NCBI RefSeq assembly: GCF_002240415.1
Contig: NZ_CP020028.1
Span: forward strand, 620,001-684,000
Length of the DNA stretch: 64,000 nucleotides
From: Paenibacillus kribbensis
GTDB taxonomy: Bacteria; Bacillota; Bacilli; Paenibacillales; Paenibacillaceae
Reading direction: 5' to 3'
Below the pieces are notes generated by a model. The model ran no database searches. It saw only the letters and a program-made list of their open reading frames with translations, and was not told the origin of the DNA. A program made the position numbers and the translations under genes. Below are positions 1-12,725 of the stretch, one piece after another; the stretch's first letter is position 1; the number at the start of each line of letters is the position of its first letter.

Positions 1-188
1 CCAATACAATTTCATCAAAAATTGTATGAGTATCATTAACTCTACGGAGATTAACTGATAATCACACAGCTTTGCACCTTGAAAACTGGATACCGAAACA
101 AAATTGCGTTTTAGAATATTCCTTTAAGCTGATCTTGTGTAAACAAGAGAAATAAAGGTAGCAAATCGTATTTACGATGTAGATACTA
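1..188 (+). other. 16S-23S rRNA internal transcribed spacer (3' part)
   Basis: This is the spacer just upstream of 23S rRNA, with the line ending in 'ccttgaaaactggatacc' that is typical of Bacillales rRNA spacers. I see no tRNA gene in it. The last bases before 23S can pair with the sequence just after the 23S 3' end, as expected for the processing stem. The 16S gene lies outside the window. Confidence 0.8.
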
Positions 189-3115
<2,927 letters not shown>

Positions 3116-3268
3116 AAAGATAGGACGCAATGGAGTTTCGGATCCAGTTTTCAGGGTGTAACACCTTGAAGGTATGTAGGAATACATACGAAATACGCAT
3201 TGAAATTCATTCACACGGCTGTGATGAACCGAGTTTCAATACGGAAGAATTTGCGAGGCAAATTCATG

Positions 3269-3385
3269 TTTGGTGGCGATAGCGGAGGGGTTCCACACGT
3301 ACCCATCCCGAACACGACCGTTAAGCCCTCCAGCGCCGATGGTACTTGGACCGCAGGGTCCTGGGAGAGTAGGACGTTGCCAAGC
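3269..3385 (+). rRNA. rrf: 5S ribosomal RNA
   Basis: A 117-nt 5S rRNA beginning 'tttggtggcgatagcgg' and ending 'gttgccaagc', with the conserved 'cccatcccgaacacg' loop in the middle. The two ends pair as helix I. It follows 23S by about 150 nt, and the spacer holds no tRNA. A small perfect hairpin at 3248-3264 (7-bp stem) lies just before it and may help processing. Confidence 0.95.
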
Positions 3386-3393
3386 AACAAACG

Positions 3394-3434
3394 AAGAGAG
3401 CCATGATCTCATTGAGATTATGGTTCTCTTTTTG
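3394..3434 (+). terminator. Rho-independent terminator of the rRNA operon
   Basis: An inverted repeat of about 15 bp (arms 3396-3410 and 3414-3428, with two G-U pairs) is followed by a run of Ts. It directly follows 5S, so the operon ends here without downstream tRNA genes. Confidence 0.85.
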
Positions 3435-3473
3435 CATATACATATATTTTAACGATGACTATCATTTCCAAGG

Positions 3474-3502
3474 TTGACAGAAAGAAAAGGCTTTGCGACA
3501 CT
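3474..3502 (+). promoter_or_regulatory. Weak candidate promoter for the acetyltransferase gene
   Basis: A perfect -35 TTGACA at 3474-3479 stands 17 nt from GACACT at 3497-3502. The -10 matches the consensus poorly, so this is only a candidate. It is the only promoter-like pair seen between the rRNA terminator and the gene. Confidence 0.35.
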
Positions 3503-3557
3503 CTAAGTGCACAATCTTTTTATGGAGACCTAAGTATACGAGCGAGGTGGCGAGGTT

Positions 3558-4745
3558 ATGGAGATCAGACAATTACGAAGTGAGGAATTTGAAGCTGCTA
3601 TTGGATTATCCCAATATGCTTTTCAGTTTACAATGTCTCCGGAGGATCTGGAGAAATCCAAGAAAAGGTTTAAGCCAGAACAAGCATGGGGCATTTTCGA
3701 CGGGCTTGACTTGAATGCTAAGCTGACCTTGCTGCCTTTGCAGGTATACATACATGGTCAGGTTTTTAAGATGGGTGGTATCGCAGGTGTGGCAACATGG
3801 CCGGAAAAGCGTCGCGGGGGCATGGTTTCACGTTTGTTGACGCATGCGCTTAAAGAGATGAAGTCTGCGGGACAAAGCCTTTCATTTCTGCATCCATTCT
3901 CCTTTGCCTTCTATCGTAAATTTGGATGGGAAACGTATACTGAGTACAAAAAGTATGTTATCCCGATTGACAAATTTCCTGCTAAGCTTAAAACAGAAGG
4001 TATAGTCAAGCGGGATATTAAAGATATTTCTGAACTGAACCAAGTGTATCAAGCTTATGCTTCGTGTTATAATGGCACGCTGGTACGGGATAAGGAATGG
4101 TGGCAGGAGCGGATTCTAAATGAGAACTATCGAACCGTAGTTTATTACTCTGAAGCAGGCACCCCGCAGGGATATGCACTATACAAAATTGAAGATAAGC
4201 AGCTGAATTGCGATGAAATGGTATATGAGAATGAAACAGCACGTCGGGCTTTATGGACTTATTTTGCAAATCATGACTCCATGATAACCCAAGGTAAATT
4301 TATTTACGTTCCGGCAGATGACAATCTGCCATTTTTACTCGATGATCCGCGAGTTCAACAGGAAACGGTGCCTTATTTTATGGGTCGGATTGTGGATGCA
4401 GCTGCTTTTGTAGAGAAATACCCTTTTGAGGCAATTGGAGAGGAAACACGCTTGACCTTGAATCTGTCAGATCGTTATGCCCCATGGAATGAAGGAGTAT
4501 GGACATTGACGATAAACGCAGAAGGACGAGGATATTTAGAGAGCGTAGATACAAGCAATTCTTCCGAAAACGTCATAGCAACTGACTTGAGTCTTGGCAT
4601 CCAATCGCTGACGACTCTAATGCTTGGGTATCAGCTGGCCGATGATCTATATAAGTGGGGGCGTATTGATGGACGTGGTGAGTCTGTGTCTGCACTGAAA
4701 CGTGTAATACCAGTAAAACAGACGCTTTTGTTGGATTTTTTCTAA
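3558..4745 (+). CDS. GNAT family N-acetyltransferase, Eis-like
   Basis: A 395-residue acetyltransferase of the Eis type: two tandem GNAT folds plus a C-terminal sterol-carrier-like domain. The acetyl-CoA loop RRGGMV is at residues 85-90 and the GNAT motif-B segment FYRKFGWE at 118-125. The protein ends in Phe; in Mycobacterium Eis the C-terminal carboxylate takes part in catalysis. Characterised relatives acetylate amines, including aminoglycosides, but the substrate here cannot be read from sequence. The start is the ATG after 'gaggtggcgagg'. It is monocistronic, lying between the rRNA terminator and its own terminator, and does not belong to the ctsR operon. Confidence 0.8.
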   Translation: MEIRQLRSEEFEAAIGLSQYAFQFTMSPEDLEKSKKRFKPEQAWGIFDGLDLNAKLTLLPLQVYIHGQVFKMGGIAGVATWPEKRRGGMVSRLLTHALKEMKSAGQSLSFLHPFSFAFYRKFGWETYTEYKKYVIPIDKFPAKLKTEGIVKRDIKDISELNQVYQAYASCYNGTLVRDKEWWQERILNENYRTVVYYSEAGTPQGYALYKIEDKQLNCDEMVYENETARRALWTYFANHDSMITQGKFIYVPADDNLPFLLDDPRVQQETVPYFMGRIVDAAAFVEKYPFEAIGEETRLTLNLSDRYAPWNEGVWTLTINAEGRGYLESVDTSNSSENVIATDLSLGIQSLTTLMLGYQLADDLYKWGRIDGRGESVSALKRVIPVKQTLLLDFF

Positions 4746-4846
4746 TCCCGGCCCAGATTTCATTCGAGAAACTGGTAGTATTGGCGACGGGAAGCACGAT
4801 CCATTTGTGTAGTAGTACGAGAGTGACATAGCGGGCAGTTTTTTTA

Positions 4847-4879
4847 GGACTCTTTCCAGAATGGAGAGAGTTTTTTTCT
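4847..4879 (+). terminator. Terminator after the GNAT gene
   Basis: A hairpin of about 10 bp (ggactctttcc pairing with ggagagagtt) is followed by seven Ts. It separates the acetyltransferase from the ctsR promoter about 45 bp downstream. Confidence 0.7.
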
Positions 4880-4926
4880 TATATTGTATAAAACATAATT
4901 AGATTGCGAAAAATGGTATTGACCCC

Positions 4927-4954
4927 TTGGCAAAAATGAAAAGTGTGCTATAAT
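4927..4954 (+). promoter_or_regulatory. Sigma-A promoter of the ctsR operon
   Basis: TTGGCA at 4927-4932, a 16-nt spacer and a perfect TATAAT at 4949-4954. The CtsR operator begins 8 nt after the -10, so it covers the start site, which suits repression. Confidence 0.75.
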
Positions 4955-4962
4955 GTGAATAT

Positions 4963-4979
4963 AGTCAAAGAAAGTCAAA
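4963..4979 (+). promoter_or_regulatory. CtsR operator
   Basis: The heptad direct repeat AGTCAAA-GAA-AGTCAAA matches the CtsR box (RGTCAAA-NAN-RGTCAAA) exactly. A further partial half-site, AGTCAAG, follows directly at 4979-4985. The position just after the -10 indicates autorepression of ctsR-mcsA-mcsB-clpC, relieved by heat or protein stress. Confidence 0.9.
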
Positions 4980-5310
4980 GTCAAGTAAATCTAGTGCGAT
5001 CCATTTGAAGGTAATTATGCTGATTGGCCGTATAGAGTATTTTAACAGCAAGAAGCTAATGAAGATCGAAATCATTTGTGGATAGTTAGAAGCTGCCTCT
5101 TGTCAACATAAGAGAAGTGTATGATTTATCGCAAATATAGGTCACACTAGAGACTAAACGGCACGTTTTCAAGAGATGCAGCAGGGTGGAAGGTCCTGAT
5201 ACAGCTTAGATTCGTGACTTTACCGTTTGGTTAAGTTCAATATACGGCGGACTCTGAGGAGCGTGAAATGTACTTGAATACTTGCGTTTCCGTTAGTGGA
5301 GGATGATGAA
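4980..5310 (+). promoter_or_regulatory. Long structured 5' leader of ctsR with a 12-codon upstream ORF
   Basis: About 330 nt separate the operator from the ctsR start. Visible structure includes a small hairpin (ctctt/aagag) near 5097-5115 and a long-range pairing of 'aaacgg' near 5157 with 'ccgttt' near 5223 that encloses about 60 nt. At 5268-5306 there is an ATG with Shine-Dalgarno GAGGAG, 12 sense codons (MYLNTCVSVSGG) and TGA. Its stop lies inside the ctsR Shine-Dalgarno region, which would allow translational coupling. No T-box or known riboswitch core is present. Function is unknown. Confidence 0.45.
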
Positions 5311-5775
5311 ATGCGCAATGTTTCTGATATTATTGAACAATATTTGAAGAACATATTGCTGGAAAGTCCCCAGGGTTTAGTGGAGATTCAGCGCAATGAT
5401 TTGGCTGACCGCTTTTCTTGCGTGCCGTCGCAGATCAATTATGTAATTAGTACCCGTTTTACGCTAGAAAAAGGCTATGTGGTGGAAAGTAAGCGTGGTG
5501 GCGGGGGCTACATTCGCATTCAGCGAATTCAGTTGCCTGCACAGCATGCGATCCACACACACCTTCATCAGAGCATCGGGGAGGAAATTAGCCAATCGGC
5601 GGCAGAGGGACTGATTTATCAGTTGGAGGAAGCTCATTTTTTAAGCAAAAGGGAAGCGTGTTTAATGAAGGCCGCTTTATCGAGGGATACATTATTGCTG
5701 AAGCTTCCCTATCGCGACCAACTGCGAGCAAGGTTGCTTAAAGCTATGCTGATCTCGTTGCTGGCGACCAAATAG
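5311..5775 (+). CDS. ctsR: CtsR, class III heat-shock repressor
   Basis: A 154-residue dimeric repressor of clp genes. The N-terminal winged helix-turn-helix spans about residues 25-50, and the glycine-rich wing R62-GGGG (63-66) is the heat-sensing element known in Bacillus CtsR; Arg62 is a McsB phosphorylation site in the Geobacillus protein. The C-terminal helices mediate dimerisation and ClpC-dependent turnover. I place the start at the ATG of MRNVSD, with GGAGGATGAT upstream, because family members begin there; an in-frame GTG lies 15 nt earlier. First gene of ctsR-mcsA-mcsB-clpC and autorepressed through the operator at 4963. Confidence 0.95.
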   Translation: MRNVSDIIEQYLKNILLESPQGLVEIQRNDLADRFSCVPSQINYVISTRFTLEKGYVVESKRGGGGYIRIQRIQLPAQHAIHTHLHQSIGEEISQSAAEGLIYQLEEAHFLSKREACLMKAALSRDTLLLKLPYRDQLRARLLKAMLISLLATK

Positions 5776-5859
5776 CCAGTAGCCATTAACCAGTGAATAG
5801 AGATTTGCGATTCAGATGTAGGGATTTGTGAAAATCCAGACGTTGAAGGAGGTGCTTTT

Positions 5860-6384
5860 ATGCTGTGCCAAGAATGTAATATGCGGCCGGCAACTTTGCA
5901 TTTCACCAAAATTGTGAATGGCGAAAAGACAGAGTTTCATATTTGTGAGACATGTGCGAAGGAAAAAGGGGAAATGCTCCCTGGAACACCTAACGGCTTT
6001 TCGATTCATAGCTTGTTGTCGGGGATGCTGGATTTTGACTCCAGTACCAAGAGCCACTCTTCAGGTCACACTGGTCCACAAAATCTGCAATGCAAGGATT
6101 GTGGCATGACCTATACACAGTTTAGTAAACTGGGGCGTTTTGGGTGCCCGTCGTGCTATCAATATTTTGACAGTCGTCTGGACCCTCTGTTCAAGCGTGT
6201 GCATGGCAGCACAGGTCATGTGGGTAAAGTTCCGGTCCGGACTGGAGGCCGATTGAAGGTCAAACGGCAAATTGACGATTTGAAAAAAGAGATGCAACAG
6301 CATATTGTACAGGAAGAATTCGAGGCAGCTGCCGAGCTTAGGGATCAAATCAGAAAGCTTGAAAAAGAAATGACTGAAGAGTAA
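5860..6384 (+). CDS. mcsA: McsA, zinc-binding activator of McsB
   Basis: A 174-residue partner of the McsB arginine kinase. Four CxxC pairs are visible: C3/C6, C29/C32, C78/C81 and C96/C99, forming two zinc sites. A UVR-type coiled-coil motif (about 137-171, with the EFEAAAELRDQI core) resembles the ClpC middle-domain segment and mediates protein contacts. The start ATG has a strong AAGGAGGTG. It lies 84 nt after ctsR and 29 nt before mcsB. In Bacillus, McsA activates McsB and helps deliver CtsR for degradation under stress. Confidence 0.93.
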   Translation: MLCQECNMRPATLHFTKIVNGEKTEFHICETCAKEKGEMLPGTPNGFSIHSLLSGMLDFDSSTKSHSSGHTGPQNLQCKDCGMTYTQFSKLGRFGCPSCYQYFDSRLDPLFKRVHGSTGHVGKVPVRTGGRLKVKRQIDDLKKEMQQHIVQEEFEAAAELRDQIRKLEKEMTEE

Positions 6385-6413
6385 AGTTTGTGAAGAGTAG
6401 GAGGGAATGCGTG

Positions 6414-7478
6414 ATGCCCAATATCCGATTTACGGAAAAGCCGCTAAGTGATTGGATGCGTGGTGATGCTGAGGATTCGGAGATTGTCATTAGCAGTCGG
6501 GTAAGAATTGCGCGTAACTTGCAACATCTGCCTTTTCCCATGCTTGCTACCAATCAGCAGTCGGAAGAAGTGCTTCAACGCTTGACGGATATCCTTCAGT
6601 ATGATGATTTGGGTCGTTTTGGTACTTTTCATACCTTGAAAATATCCGAGTTGGATGAGATCGACAAGCAGGTACTGGTTGAGAAGCATTTGATTAGTCC
6701 TAATTTGGCGAACGAATCTCGTAACGGTGCTGTGTTGATTAGTGATGATGAATCGGTTAGTGTTATGATAAACGAAGAGGATCACCTGCGTATTCAGTGC
6801 TTGTATCCGGGATGTCAGGTTAGAGAAGCTTGGGAACGAGCTATGGTCATTGATGATGCATTTGAAGCACATGTTGATTATGCATTTGATGATCGGAGAG
6901 GTTTTCTGACCAGTTGTCCGACGAATGTCGGCACAGGTATGAGAGCTTCGGTGATGATGCATCTGCCCGCATTAGTCATGACTCACCAAATCAATCGTAT
7001 ATTGTCTGCTGTTTCACAGGTAGGTCTTACGGTTCGCGGTATTTATGGTGAAGGCAGCGAAGCGGTCGGTAATTTGTTTCAGATATCCAATCAGATTACA
7101 TTAGGACAAACCGAAGCGGAGATTATTGAAAATCTACATGGCGTGGTGCTGCAAATTATAGAGCACGAGCGTTCTGCAAGAGAACGGCTGATGAATGAGT
7201 CCATGCTGCGAATTACAGATCGAGTGATGCGTTCATTCGGTATTTTGTCATATGCAGCGGTGCTGGATTCGAAGGAGGCTGCGCAGCGGCTGTCCGATGT
7301 ACGTCTTGGCGTAGATTTGGGGATTTTGGAGCGTCCATCCATCGCAGCGATGAATGAGCTGAATGTGATGACCCAACCCGGATTCCTGCAAAAAAGCTTT
7401 GGCGATAAAATGAACACCGGTGAGCGCGATATGTACCGGGCGAAGCTGATCCGGCAAAAATTAGGCTCAACCCTTTAA
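6414..7478 (+). CDS. mcsB: McsB, protein arginine kinase
   Basis: A 354-residue phosphagen-kinase-fold enzyme that phosphorylates arginines on proteins and so marks them for ClpC-ClpP. The nucleotide-binding segment SSRVRIARNL is at 27-36, the acidic catalytic loop NEEDHLR at 120-126, the cysteine loop CPTNVGTGMRAS at 168-179 and GEGSEAVGN at 212-220. The start ATG (MPNIRF) follows TAGGAGGG; an upstream in-frame extension lacks a ribosome site. Its location directly before clpC matches its role as adaptor and activator. Confidence 0.93.
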   Translation: MPNIRFTEKPLSDWMRGDAEDSEIVISSRVRIARNLQHLPFPMLATNQQSEEVLQRLTDILQYDDLGRFGTFHTLKISELDEIDKQVLVEKHLISPNLANESRNGAVLISDDESVSVMINEEDHLRIQCLYPGCQVREAWERAMVIDDAFEAHVDYAFDDRRGFLTSCPTNVGTGMRASVMMHLPALVMTHQINRILSAVSQVGLTVRGIYGEGSEAVGNLFQISNQITLGQTEAEIIENLHGVVLQIIEHERSARERLMNESMLRITDRVMRSFGILSYAAVLDSKEAAQRLSDVRLGVDLGILERPSIAAMNELNVMTQPGFLQKSFGDKMNTGERDMYRAKLIRQKLGSTL

Positions 7479-7522
7479 TATATATTTTTATCTGAAATAC
7501 ACACTGTGGAGGTGCAGGATAT

Positions 7523-9967
7523 ATGATGTTTGGAAGATTTACGGAACGTGCACAAAAAGTGCTTGCCTTGGCCCAGGAAGAAGCTGTTCGATTGGGACAT
7601 AACAATATTGGCACAGAGCACATTTTGCTCGGCCTCATTCGTGAAGGCGAGGGAATAGCAGCCAAAGCCTTGATCGGTTTGGGGCTGGGACTGGAAAAAA
7701 TCCAGGATGAAGTGGAGACGCTTATTGGACGCGGTCAAGAGCAACCGACGAACATTGCCTATACTCCACGCGCCAAAAAGGTCATCGAGTTGTCTATGGA
7801 TGAAGCGCGCAAACTGGGTCATACCTATGTAGGCACAGAGCATATTTTGCTTGGTCTCATTCGTGAAGGCGAAGGCGTGGCGGCCCGTGTACTGAACAAT
7901 CTGGGCATCAGTCTGAATAAAGCGCGTCAGCAAGTGCTTCAATTGCTCGGCAGCAGCGAGGCGGTTTCCAGTCATCACGGTGCTCCGGCTAATGTCAGCA
8001 CACCAACCCTGGATAGTCTAGCACGCGATCTGACGGCATCTGCGAAAGAAAACAACCTGGACCCTGTTATTGGGCGTAGCAAGGAAATCGAGCGCGTCAT
8101 TCAGGTGCTCAGCCGCCGTACTAAGAACAATCCGGTTCTGATCGGTGAGCCCGGGGTAGGTAAAACGGCGATTGCCGAAGGATTGGCACAAAAAATTATA
8201 GCAAATGAGATTCCTGAAACGCTGCGCGACAAACGCGTAATGACACTCGATATGGGCTCTGTGGTAGCAGGCACCAAGTATCGTGGTGAATTTGAGGATC
8301 GTTTGAAAAAAATTATGGACGAGATTCGTCAAGCCGGTAACATCGTATTGTTTATTGATGAGCTGCATACGTTGATCGGTGCTGGTGGAGCGGAAGGTGC
8401 AATTGATGCCTCCAACATCCTGAAGCCTGCATTGGCGCGTGGAGAACTGCAATGCATCGGTGCGACAACGCTGGATGAATACCGTAAATATATTGAGAAG
8501 GATGCTGCTTTGGAGCGTCGTTTCCAACCGATTACAGTGGACCAACCTTCTCCGGAAGAAGCAATTCAGATTTTGTATGGTCTGCGTGACCGTTACGAAG
8601 CGCATCACCGTGTGAAAATCACGGATGAGGCTATTGAAGCGGCAGTAAAATTGTCTGATCGTTATATCACTGACCGATTCCTGCCGGATAAAGCCATTGA
8701 CCTTATTGACGAAGCAGGCTCCAAGGTAAGGCTGAATTCCTACACCGTACCGCCAAACCTGAAACAGCTGGAAAACCGTCTGGAAGATATCCGTAAGGAA
8801 AAGGATTCAGCGGTACAAAGCCAGGAGTTCGAAAAGGCAGCAGCGTTGCGTGATACAGAACAAAAAATTCGTGAAGAGCTGGATGTTACGAAAAACCAAT
8901 GGAAAGAACAACAGGGTCGTACAGATTCCGAAGTTACGCCGGAGGATATCGCTCAGGTCGTTGCAATCTGGACAGGTGTCCCAGTCAGCAAGCTGAAAGA
9001 GGAAGAAACACATCGTTTGCTGAATATGGAACAGCTGCTGCATGAGCGGGTGATTGGGCAGGAGGAAGCTGTTAAGGCAGTAAGCCGGGCCATTCGCCGG
9101 GCACGTGCGGGTCTGAAAGATCCGAAGCGTCCGATCGGCTCCTTTATTTTCCTCGGTCCAACTGGAGTTGGTAAAACCGAATTGGCACGTGCATTGGCTG
9201 AATCCATGTTCGGAGATGAAAATGCGGTTATCCGTATTGATATGTCTGAATATATGGAGAAGCACTCCACGTCCCGTCTGGTAGGAGCGCCTCCAGGGTA
9301 TGTTGGATATGAAGAAGGCGGCCAACTGACCGAGAAGGTACGTCGTAAGCCATACTCTGTTGTGTTGCTGGATGAAATCGAAAAAGCACACCCGGAAGTA
9401 TTCAATATTCTGCTGCAAGTGCTGGAAGATGGACGTCTGACCGATTCCAAAGGCCGTGTCGTTGATTTCCGCAACACCCTCATCATCCTGACCTCCAATG
9501 TGGGTGCACAGGCGATCAAACGCAACTCCACGCTTGGCTTTACAGCCGTTGTGGACGCTGGAGCGGATTACGATAACATGAAGGGCAAAGTGATGGATGA
9601 ACTGAAGAAAAGCTTCCGTCCTGAGTTCTTGAACCGGATTGATGAAATTATCGTTTTCCATTCTCTTGAAGAAAAACATATCGCTGAAATCGTGTCGCTC
9701 ATGTCTGAGGAACTGCGTAAGCGTCTGAATGAGTATGAGGTAGACTTTGATCTGACAGACAAGGCCAAGACATTCCTTGCGAAGGAAGGCTTTGATCCGG
9801 CTTACGGTGCGCGTCCATTGCGTCGTGCAATCCAGAAGCATATCGAGGATCGTCTGTCCGAGGAGCTGTTGACTGGAAATATTGCTAAAGGTGATTCTCT
9901 GCTCATTGATGAGGAGAATGGTGCATTGACAGTAACGAAAAAGGATAACGTATCCGCGAAGTCCTAA
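7523..9967 (+). CDS. clpC: ClpC, AAA+ unfoldase of the ClpCP protease
   Basis: An 814-residue Hsp100 unfoldase. Two ClpN repeats occupy about 2-145. The first AAA+ domain has Walker A GEPGVGKT at 208-215 and Walker B 'LFIDELHT'. A middle domain with a UVR motif (around 417-450) is the McsA/MecA docking coiled coil. The second AAA+ domain has Walker A GPTGVGKT at 545-552, '[11 protein letters not shown]', and the sensor-2 'GARPLRRAI'. Length is normal for ClpC. The ATG follows GGAGGTG. It is the last gene of the CtsR operon and is followed by a terminator. Confidence 0.96.
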   Translation: MMFGRFTERAQKVLALAQEEAVRLGHNNIGTEHILLGLIREGEGIAAKALIGLGLGLEKIQDEVETLIGRGQEQPTNIAYTPRAKKVIELSMDEARKLGHTYVGTEHILLGLIREGEGVAARVLNNLGISLNKARQQVLQLLGSSEAVSSHHGAPANVSTPTLDSLARDLTASAKENNLDPVIGRSKEIERVIQVLSRRTKNNPVLIGEPGVGKTAIAEGLAQKIIANEIPETLRDKRVMTLDMGSVVAGTKYRGEFEDRLKKIMDEIRQAGNIVLFIDELHTLIGAGGAEGAIDASNILKPALARGELQCIGATTLDEYRKYIEKDAALERRFQPITVDQPSPEEAIQILYGLRDRYEAHHRVKITDEAIEAAVKLSDRYITDRFLPDKAIDLIDEAGSKVRLNSYTVPPNLKQLENRLEDIRKEKDSAVQSQEFEKAAALRDTEQKIREELDVTKNQWKEQQGRTDSEVTPEDIAQVVAIWTGVPVSKLKEEETHRLLNMEQLLHERVIGQEEAVKAVSRAIRRARAGLKDPKRPIGSFIFLGPTGVGKTELARALAESMFGDENAVIRIDMSEYMEKHSTSRLVGAPPGYVGYEEGGQLTEKVRRKPYSVVLLDEIEKAHPEVFNILLQVLEDGRLTDSKGRVVDFRNTLIILTSNVGAQAIKRNSTLGFTAVVDAGADYDNMKGKVMDELKKSFRPEFLNRIDEIIVFHSLEEKHIAEIVSLMSEELRKRLNEYEVDFDLTDKAKTFLAKEGFDPAYGARPLRRAIQKHIEDRLSEELLTGNIAKGDSLLIDEENGALTVTKKDNVSAKS

Positions 9968-9991
9968 AACGTTTTACTAAATAAAGCTGTG

Positions 9992-10041
9992 CAAAAGAGT
10001 GTCTCGCAGGCTGAAAAGCCATTGCGAAGGCACTCTTTTTG
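9992..10041 (+). terminator. Terminator of the ctsR-clpC operon
   Basis: A composite hairpin with outer arms aaaagagtg and cactctttt, inner arms tcgca and tgcga, and five Ts. It isolates the heat-shock operon from radA. Confidence 0.8.
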
Positions 10042-10208
10042 TATATTGAACACTGGGAAAGTGTTGGATAAATGCTTTGGAAAAGTTTGTGATATTGCTT
10101 TACGTCCGCCAAGCTTCAATGGTAAACTTTTATTGTTGCAGCTCATTCCGGGCTGTAAAAGATAAATTTGACATCATTTGTCGTCAATAAGGAGCCAGGG
10201 ATCAAAGT

Positions 10209-11582
10209 ATGGCTAAAGTGAAAACTAAATTTTCCTGTACCGAATGCGGGTATGAATCGCCCAAATGGTACGGAAAATGTCCTGGATGCCAGGCATGGAA
10301 TTCCATGGTGGAAGAAACGGAAAGCATTGTAAAAACTCAAGGAATGGGTTCTTCCCTTCTTACTCATAGCACAAAAGATAAGCCGCTCCCTATTATCGAG
10401 GTAGAGAGTGGCAAAGAAGCACGAATTTTGACGGGAATTGGCGAATTGAATCGTGTGCTAGGCGGAGGCGTAGTGCCAGGGTCCCTCGTTCTGGTGGGCG
10501 GTGATCCGGGAATTGGCAAGTCTACGCTTATGCTACAAACATCTAATGAGCTCGCTTTAACCGGTTTAAAGGTGCTGTACGTGTCTGGTGAGGAGTCGGT
10601 TCGTCAAACGAAGCTGCGTGCAGACCGTCTGGGTGCCTTATCTCCCAATTTATACGTATTATGCGAAACAAATTTGGAGACGATTGAAGAAGCAGTGGAC
10701 AGCTTGAAGCCCGAGTTTTTGGTGATCGACTCTATTCAGACCGTATATTTGCCTGAGGTGACAAGTGCGCCGGGGAGTGTGGCTCAGGTGCGGGAGTGTA
10801 CTTCACGCTTTATGCGAATTGCCAAGGGACTAGGTATTGCTACGGTGTTGGTAGGACATGTGACCAAAGAAGGGGCAATTGCAGGCCCGCGTCTGTTGGA
10901 GCATATGGTCGATTGCGTGCTTTATTTTGAAGGAGAGCGTCATCACACGTACCGGCTGCTGCGTGCAGTTAAGAACCGTTTCGGTTCTACGAATGAGATT
11001 GGTATTTTTGAAATGGCTGAAAGCGGTTTGCGTGAGGTGGCGAATCCTTCTGAGCTTTTCCTGTCCGAACGACCACTGGGGGTGGCTGGTTCCACTGTCG
11101 TAGCCAGTGTGGAAGGAACCCGACCTGTGCTGGTTGAGCTGCAGGCACTGATTGCAGCCACGCATTTTCCTTCTCCACGCCGAATGGGTACAGGAATCGA
11201 CCATCATCGGATGGGATTAATCATCGCTGTGCTGGAAAAGCGAATGGGTATGTTTTTGCAAAATCAGGATGCTTATCTCAATGTAGCCGGAGGTGTAAAG
11301 CTGGATGAGCCTGCGGTGGATTTGGCTATAGCGGTGAGCATCGCTTCCAGCTTTCGGGATGCCCCTACCAAGCCGTACGATGTGATTTTTGGCGAAGTAG
11401 GGCTGACAGGCGAGGTGCGAGCTGTATCCCGAGCAGAGCAGCGAGTGCGGGAAGCGGAAAAGCTGGGTTTCAAACGGGTGATCATGCCGGAGAAAAGCTT
11501 GAAGGGCTGGACACATCCGAAAGGGATACAAATTATAGGAGTAGCAACGGTGGCAGATGCATTGGCAGCCGCATTAGATTAG
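10209..11582 (+). CDS. radA: RadA, DNA repair ATPase/helicase
   Basis: A 457-residue RecA-like protein that drives branch migration in recombination. The N-terminal zinc finger has C10, C13, C24 and C27; Walker [10 protein letters not shown] is at about 97-105; the diagnostic RadA motif KNRFG is at 255-259; and a Lon-protease-like C-terminal domain carries the '[12 protein letters not shown]' segment. The ATG follows a weak 'aaggagcc' site. disA starts 6 nt after its stop, so the two are probably co-transcribed; in Bacillus RadA also modulates DisA. Confidence 0.95.
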   Translation: MAKVKTKFSCTECGYESPKWYGKCPGCQAWNSMVEETESIVKTQGMGSSLLTHSTKDKPLPIIEVESGKEARILTGIGELNRVLGGGVVPGSLVLVGGDPGIGKSTLMLQTSNELALTGLKVLYVSGEESVRQTKLRADRLGALSPNLYVLCETNLETIEEAVDSLKPEFLVIDSIQTVYLPEVTSAPGSVAQVRECTSRFMRIAKGLGIATVLVGHVTKEGAIAGPRLLEHMVDCVLYFEGERHHTYRLLRAVKNRFGSTNEIGIFEMAESGLREVANPSELFLSERPLGVAGSTVVASVEGTRPVLVELQALIAATHFPSPRRMGTGIDHHRMGLIIAVLEKRMGMFLQNQDAYLNVAGGVKLDEPAVDLAIAVSIASSFRDAPTKPYDVIFGEVGLTGEVRAVSRAEQRVREAEKLGFKRVIMPEKSLKGWTHPKGIQIIGVATVADALAAALD

Positions 11583-11588
11583 GGGGCA

Positions 11589-12671
11589 ATGAGAATGAAA
11601 GAAGCGAGCCAACTGGATAAAATGAATGATTTGCTGCGGCTTGTGGCACCGGGAACTCCCTTTCGCGACGGATTGGAAAACGTTTTACGTGCTAAAACGG
11701 GCGCTCTTCTGGTCGTTGGCTATAGCCCGGAAGTAATGGAAGTCGTGGATGGTGGTTTCTCTATTAACTGTGATTTTTCGCCGAATTATTTGTATGAATT
11801 AGCTAAAATGGACGGCGCAATCATATTGAGCGAAGATTTAAAGCGGATTTTATACGCAAATACGCAATTGATTCCTGACTCTTCTATTTCGTCGATTGAA
11901 ACAGGAATTCGGCATCGGACAGCAGAGCGAGTTGCAAAGCAGACGGGCAAGCTAGTTGTGTCCATTTCCCAGCGGCGTAATATTATCACGTTGTATCAGG
12001 GAACGCTACGCTATGCGCTCAAGGAAATCGGAGTTATCTTAACGAAAGCCAATCAGGCGATTCAGACGCTGGAAAAATATAGATCCGTGTTGGGGCAAGC
12101 CTCGACGAATTTGACAGCATCTGAATTCGAAGAGCTGGTTACCATGCCGGAGGTCGTTAATGTCATCCAACGGATTGAAATGGTATTGCGTATTAAAATG
12201 GAAATCAAACGCTTTATTAACGAGCTTGGAAACGAAGGCCGGCTCATTAGCATGCAGATGGAGGAGCTTGTCAGCAATATAGAGGAAGAAGCCTGGCTGC
12301 TGTACAAGGATTATGCTAAAGACGACAGCGACGAGAAAATTCGTGAAATCATACTCGGACTCAAGCGATCTACGGACGACGAGTTGCTGGATGTGAACCA
12401 TATTGTACGTTTACTTGGTTATCCGTCTTCGGCTGCAACGTCAGAGGAGTACATTGCTGCACGCGGGTATCGGGTGCTGAACAAGATACCGCGTCTGCCG
12501 AATGTGATTATTCATAATCTGGTGGAGCGGTTTGGACGTTTTACGCATGTGATGACAGCCACGATTGAAGAGCTGGATGAAGTGGATGGCATTGGAGAGG
12601 TTCGTGCGCGTACAATTAAAGAAGGTCTCAAACGGTTGCAGGAGCAAGTTTTCATTGACAGGCAAATGTAA
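11589..12671 (+). CDS. disA: DisA, DNA-integrity-scanning diadenylate cyclase
   Basis: A 360-residue enzyme that makes cyclic di-AMP from two ATP and scans DNA for branched structures before sporulation. The diadenylate-cyclase domain shows the DGA motif at 75-77 and RHRTAER at 108-114. A helical linker follows, then a C-terminal helix-hairpin-helix region ([16 protein letters not shown]) that binds DNA junctions. The initiation ATG could also be the third codon (ATG AGA ATG). It is tightly linked to radA. Confidence 0.95.
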   Translation: MRMKEASQLDKMNDLLRLVAPGTPFRDGLENVLRAKTGALLVVGYSPEVMEVVDGGFSINCDFSPNYLYELAKMDGAIILSEDLKRILYANTQLIPDSSISSIETGIRHRTAERVAKQTGKLVVSISQRRNIITLYQGTLRYALKEIGVILTKANQAIQTLEKYRSVLGQASTNLTASEFEELVTMPEVVNVIQRIEMVLRIKMEIKRFINELGNEGRLISMQMEELVSNIEEEAWLLYKDYAKDDSDEKIREIILGLKRSTDDELLDVNHIVRLLGYPSSAATSEEYIAARGYRVLNKIPRLPNVIIHNLVERFGRFTHVMTATIEELDEVDGIGEVRARTIKEGLKRLQEQVFIDRQM

Positions 12672-12725
12672 ATGTAATACAGTGAAAGGATTATAATGGA
12701 ACAATTCATACATCGAGGTGAAGAG

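Noticed and set aside
4919..4924. TTGACC upstream of ctsR as the -35 element
   Set aside because: It is 24 nt from the TATAAT, too far. TTGGCA at 4927 with a 16-nt spacer fits better.
5182..5200. 'agggtggaagg' in the ctsR leader, resembling the first half of a T-box
   Set aside because: The remaining T-box bases (accgcg), a specifier stem and a following terminator are absent.
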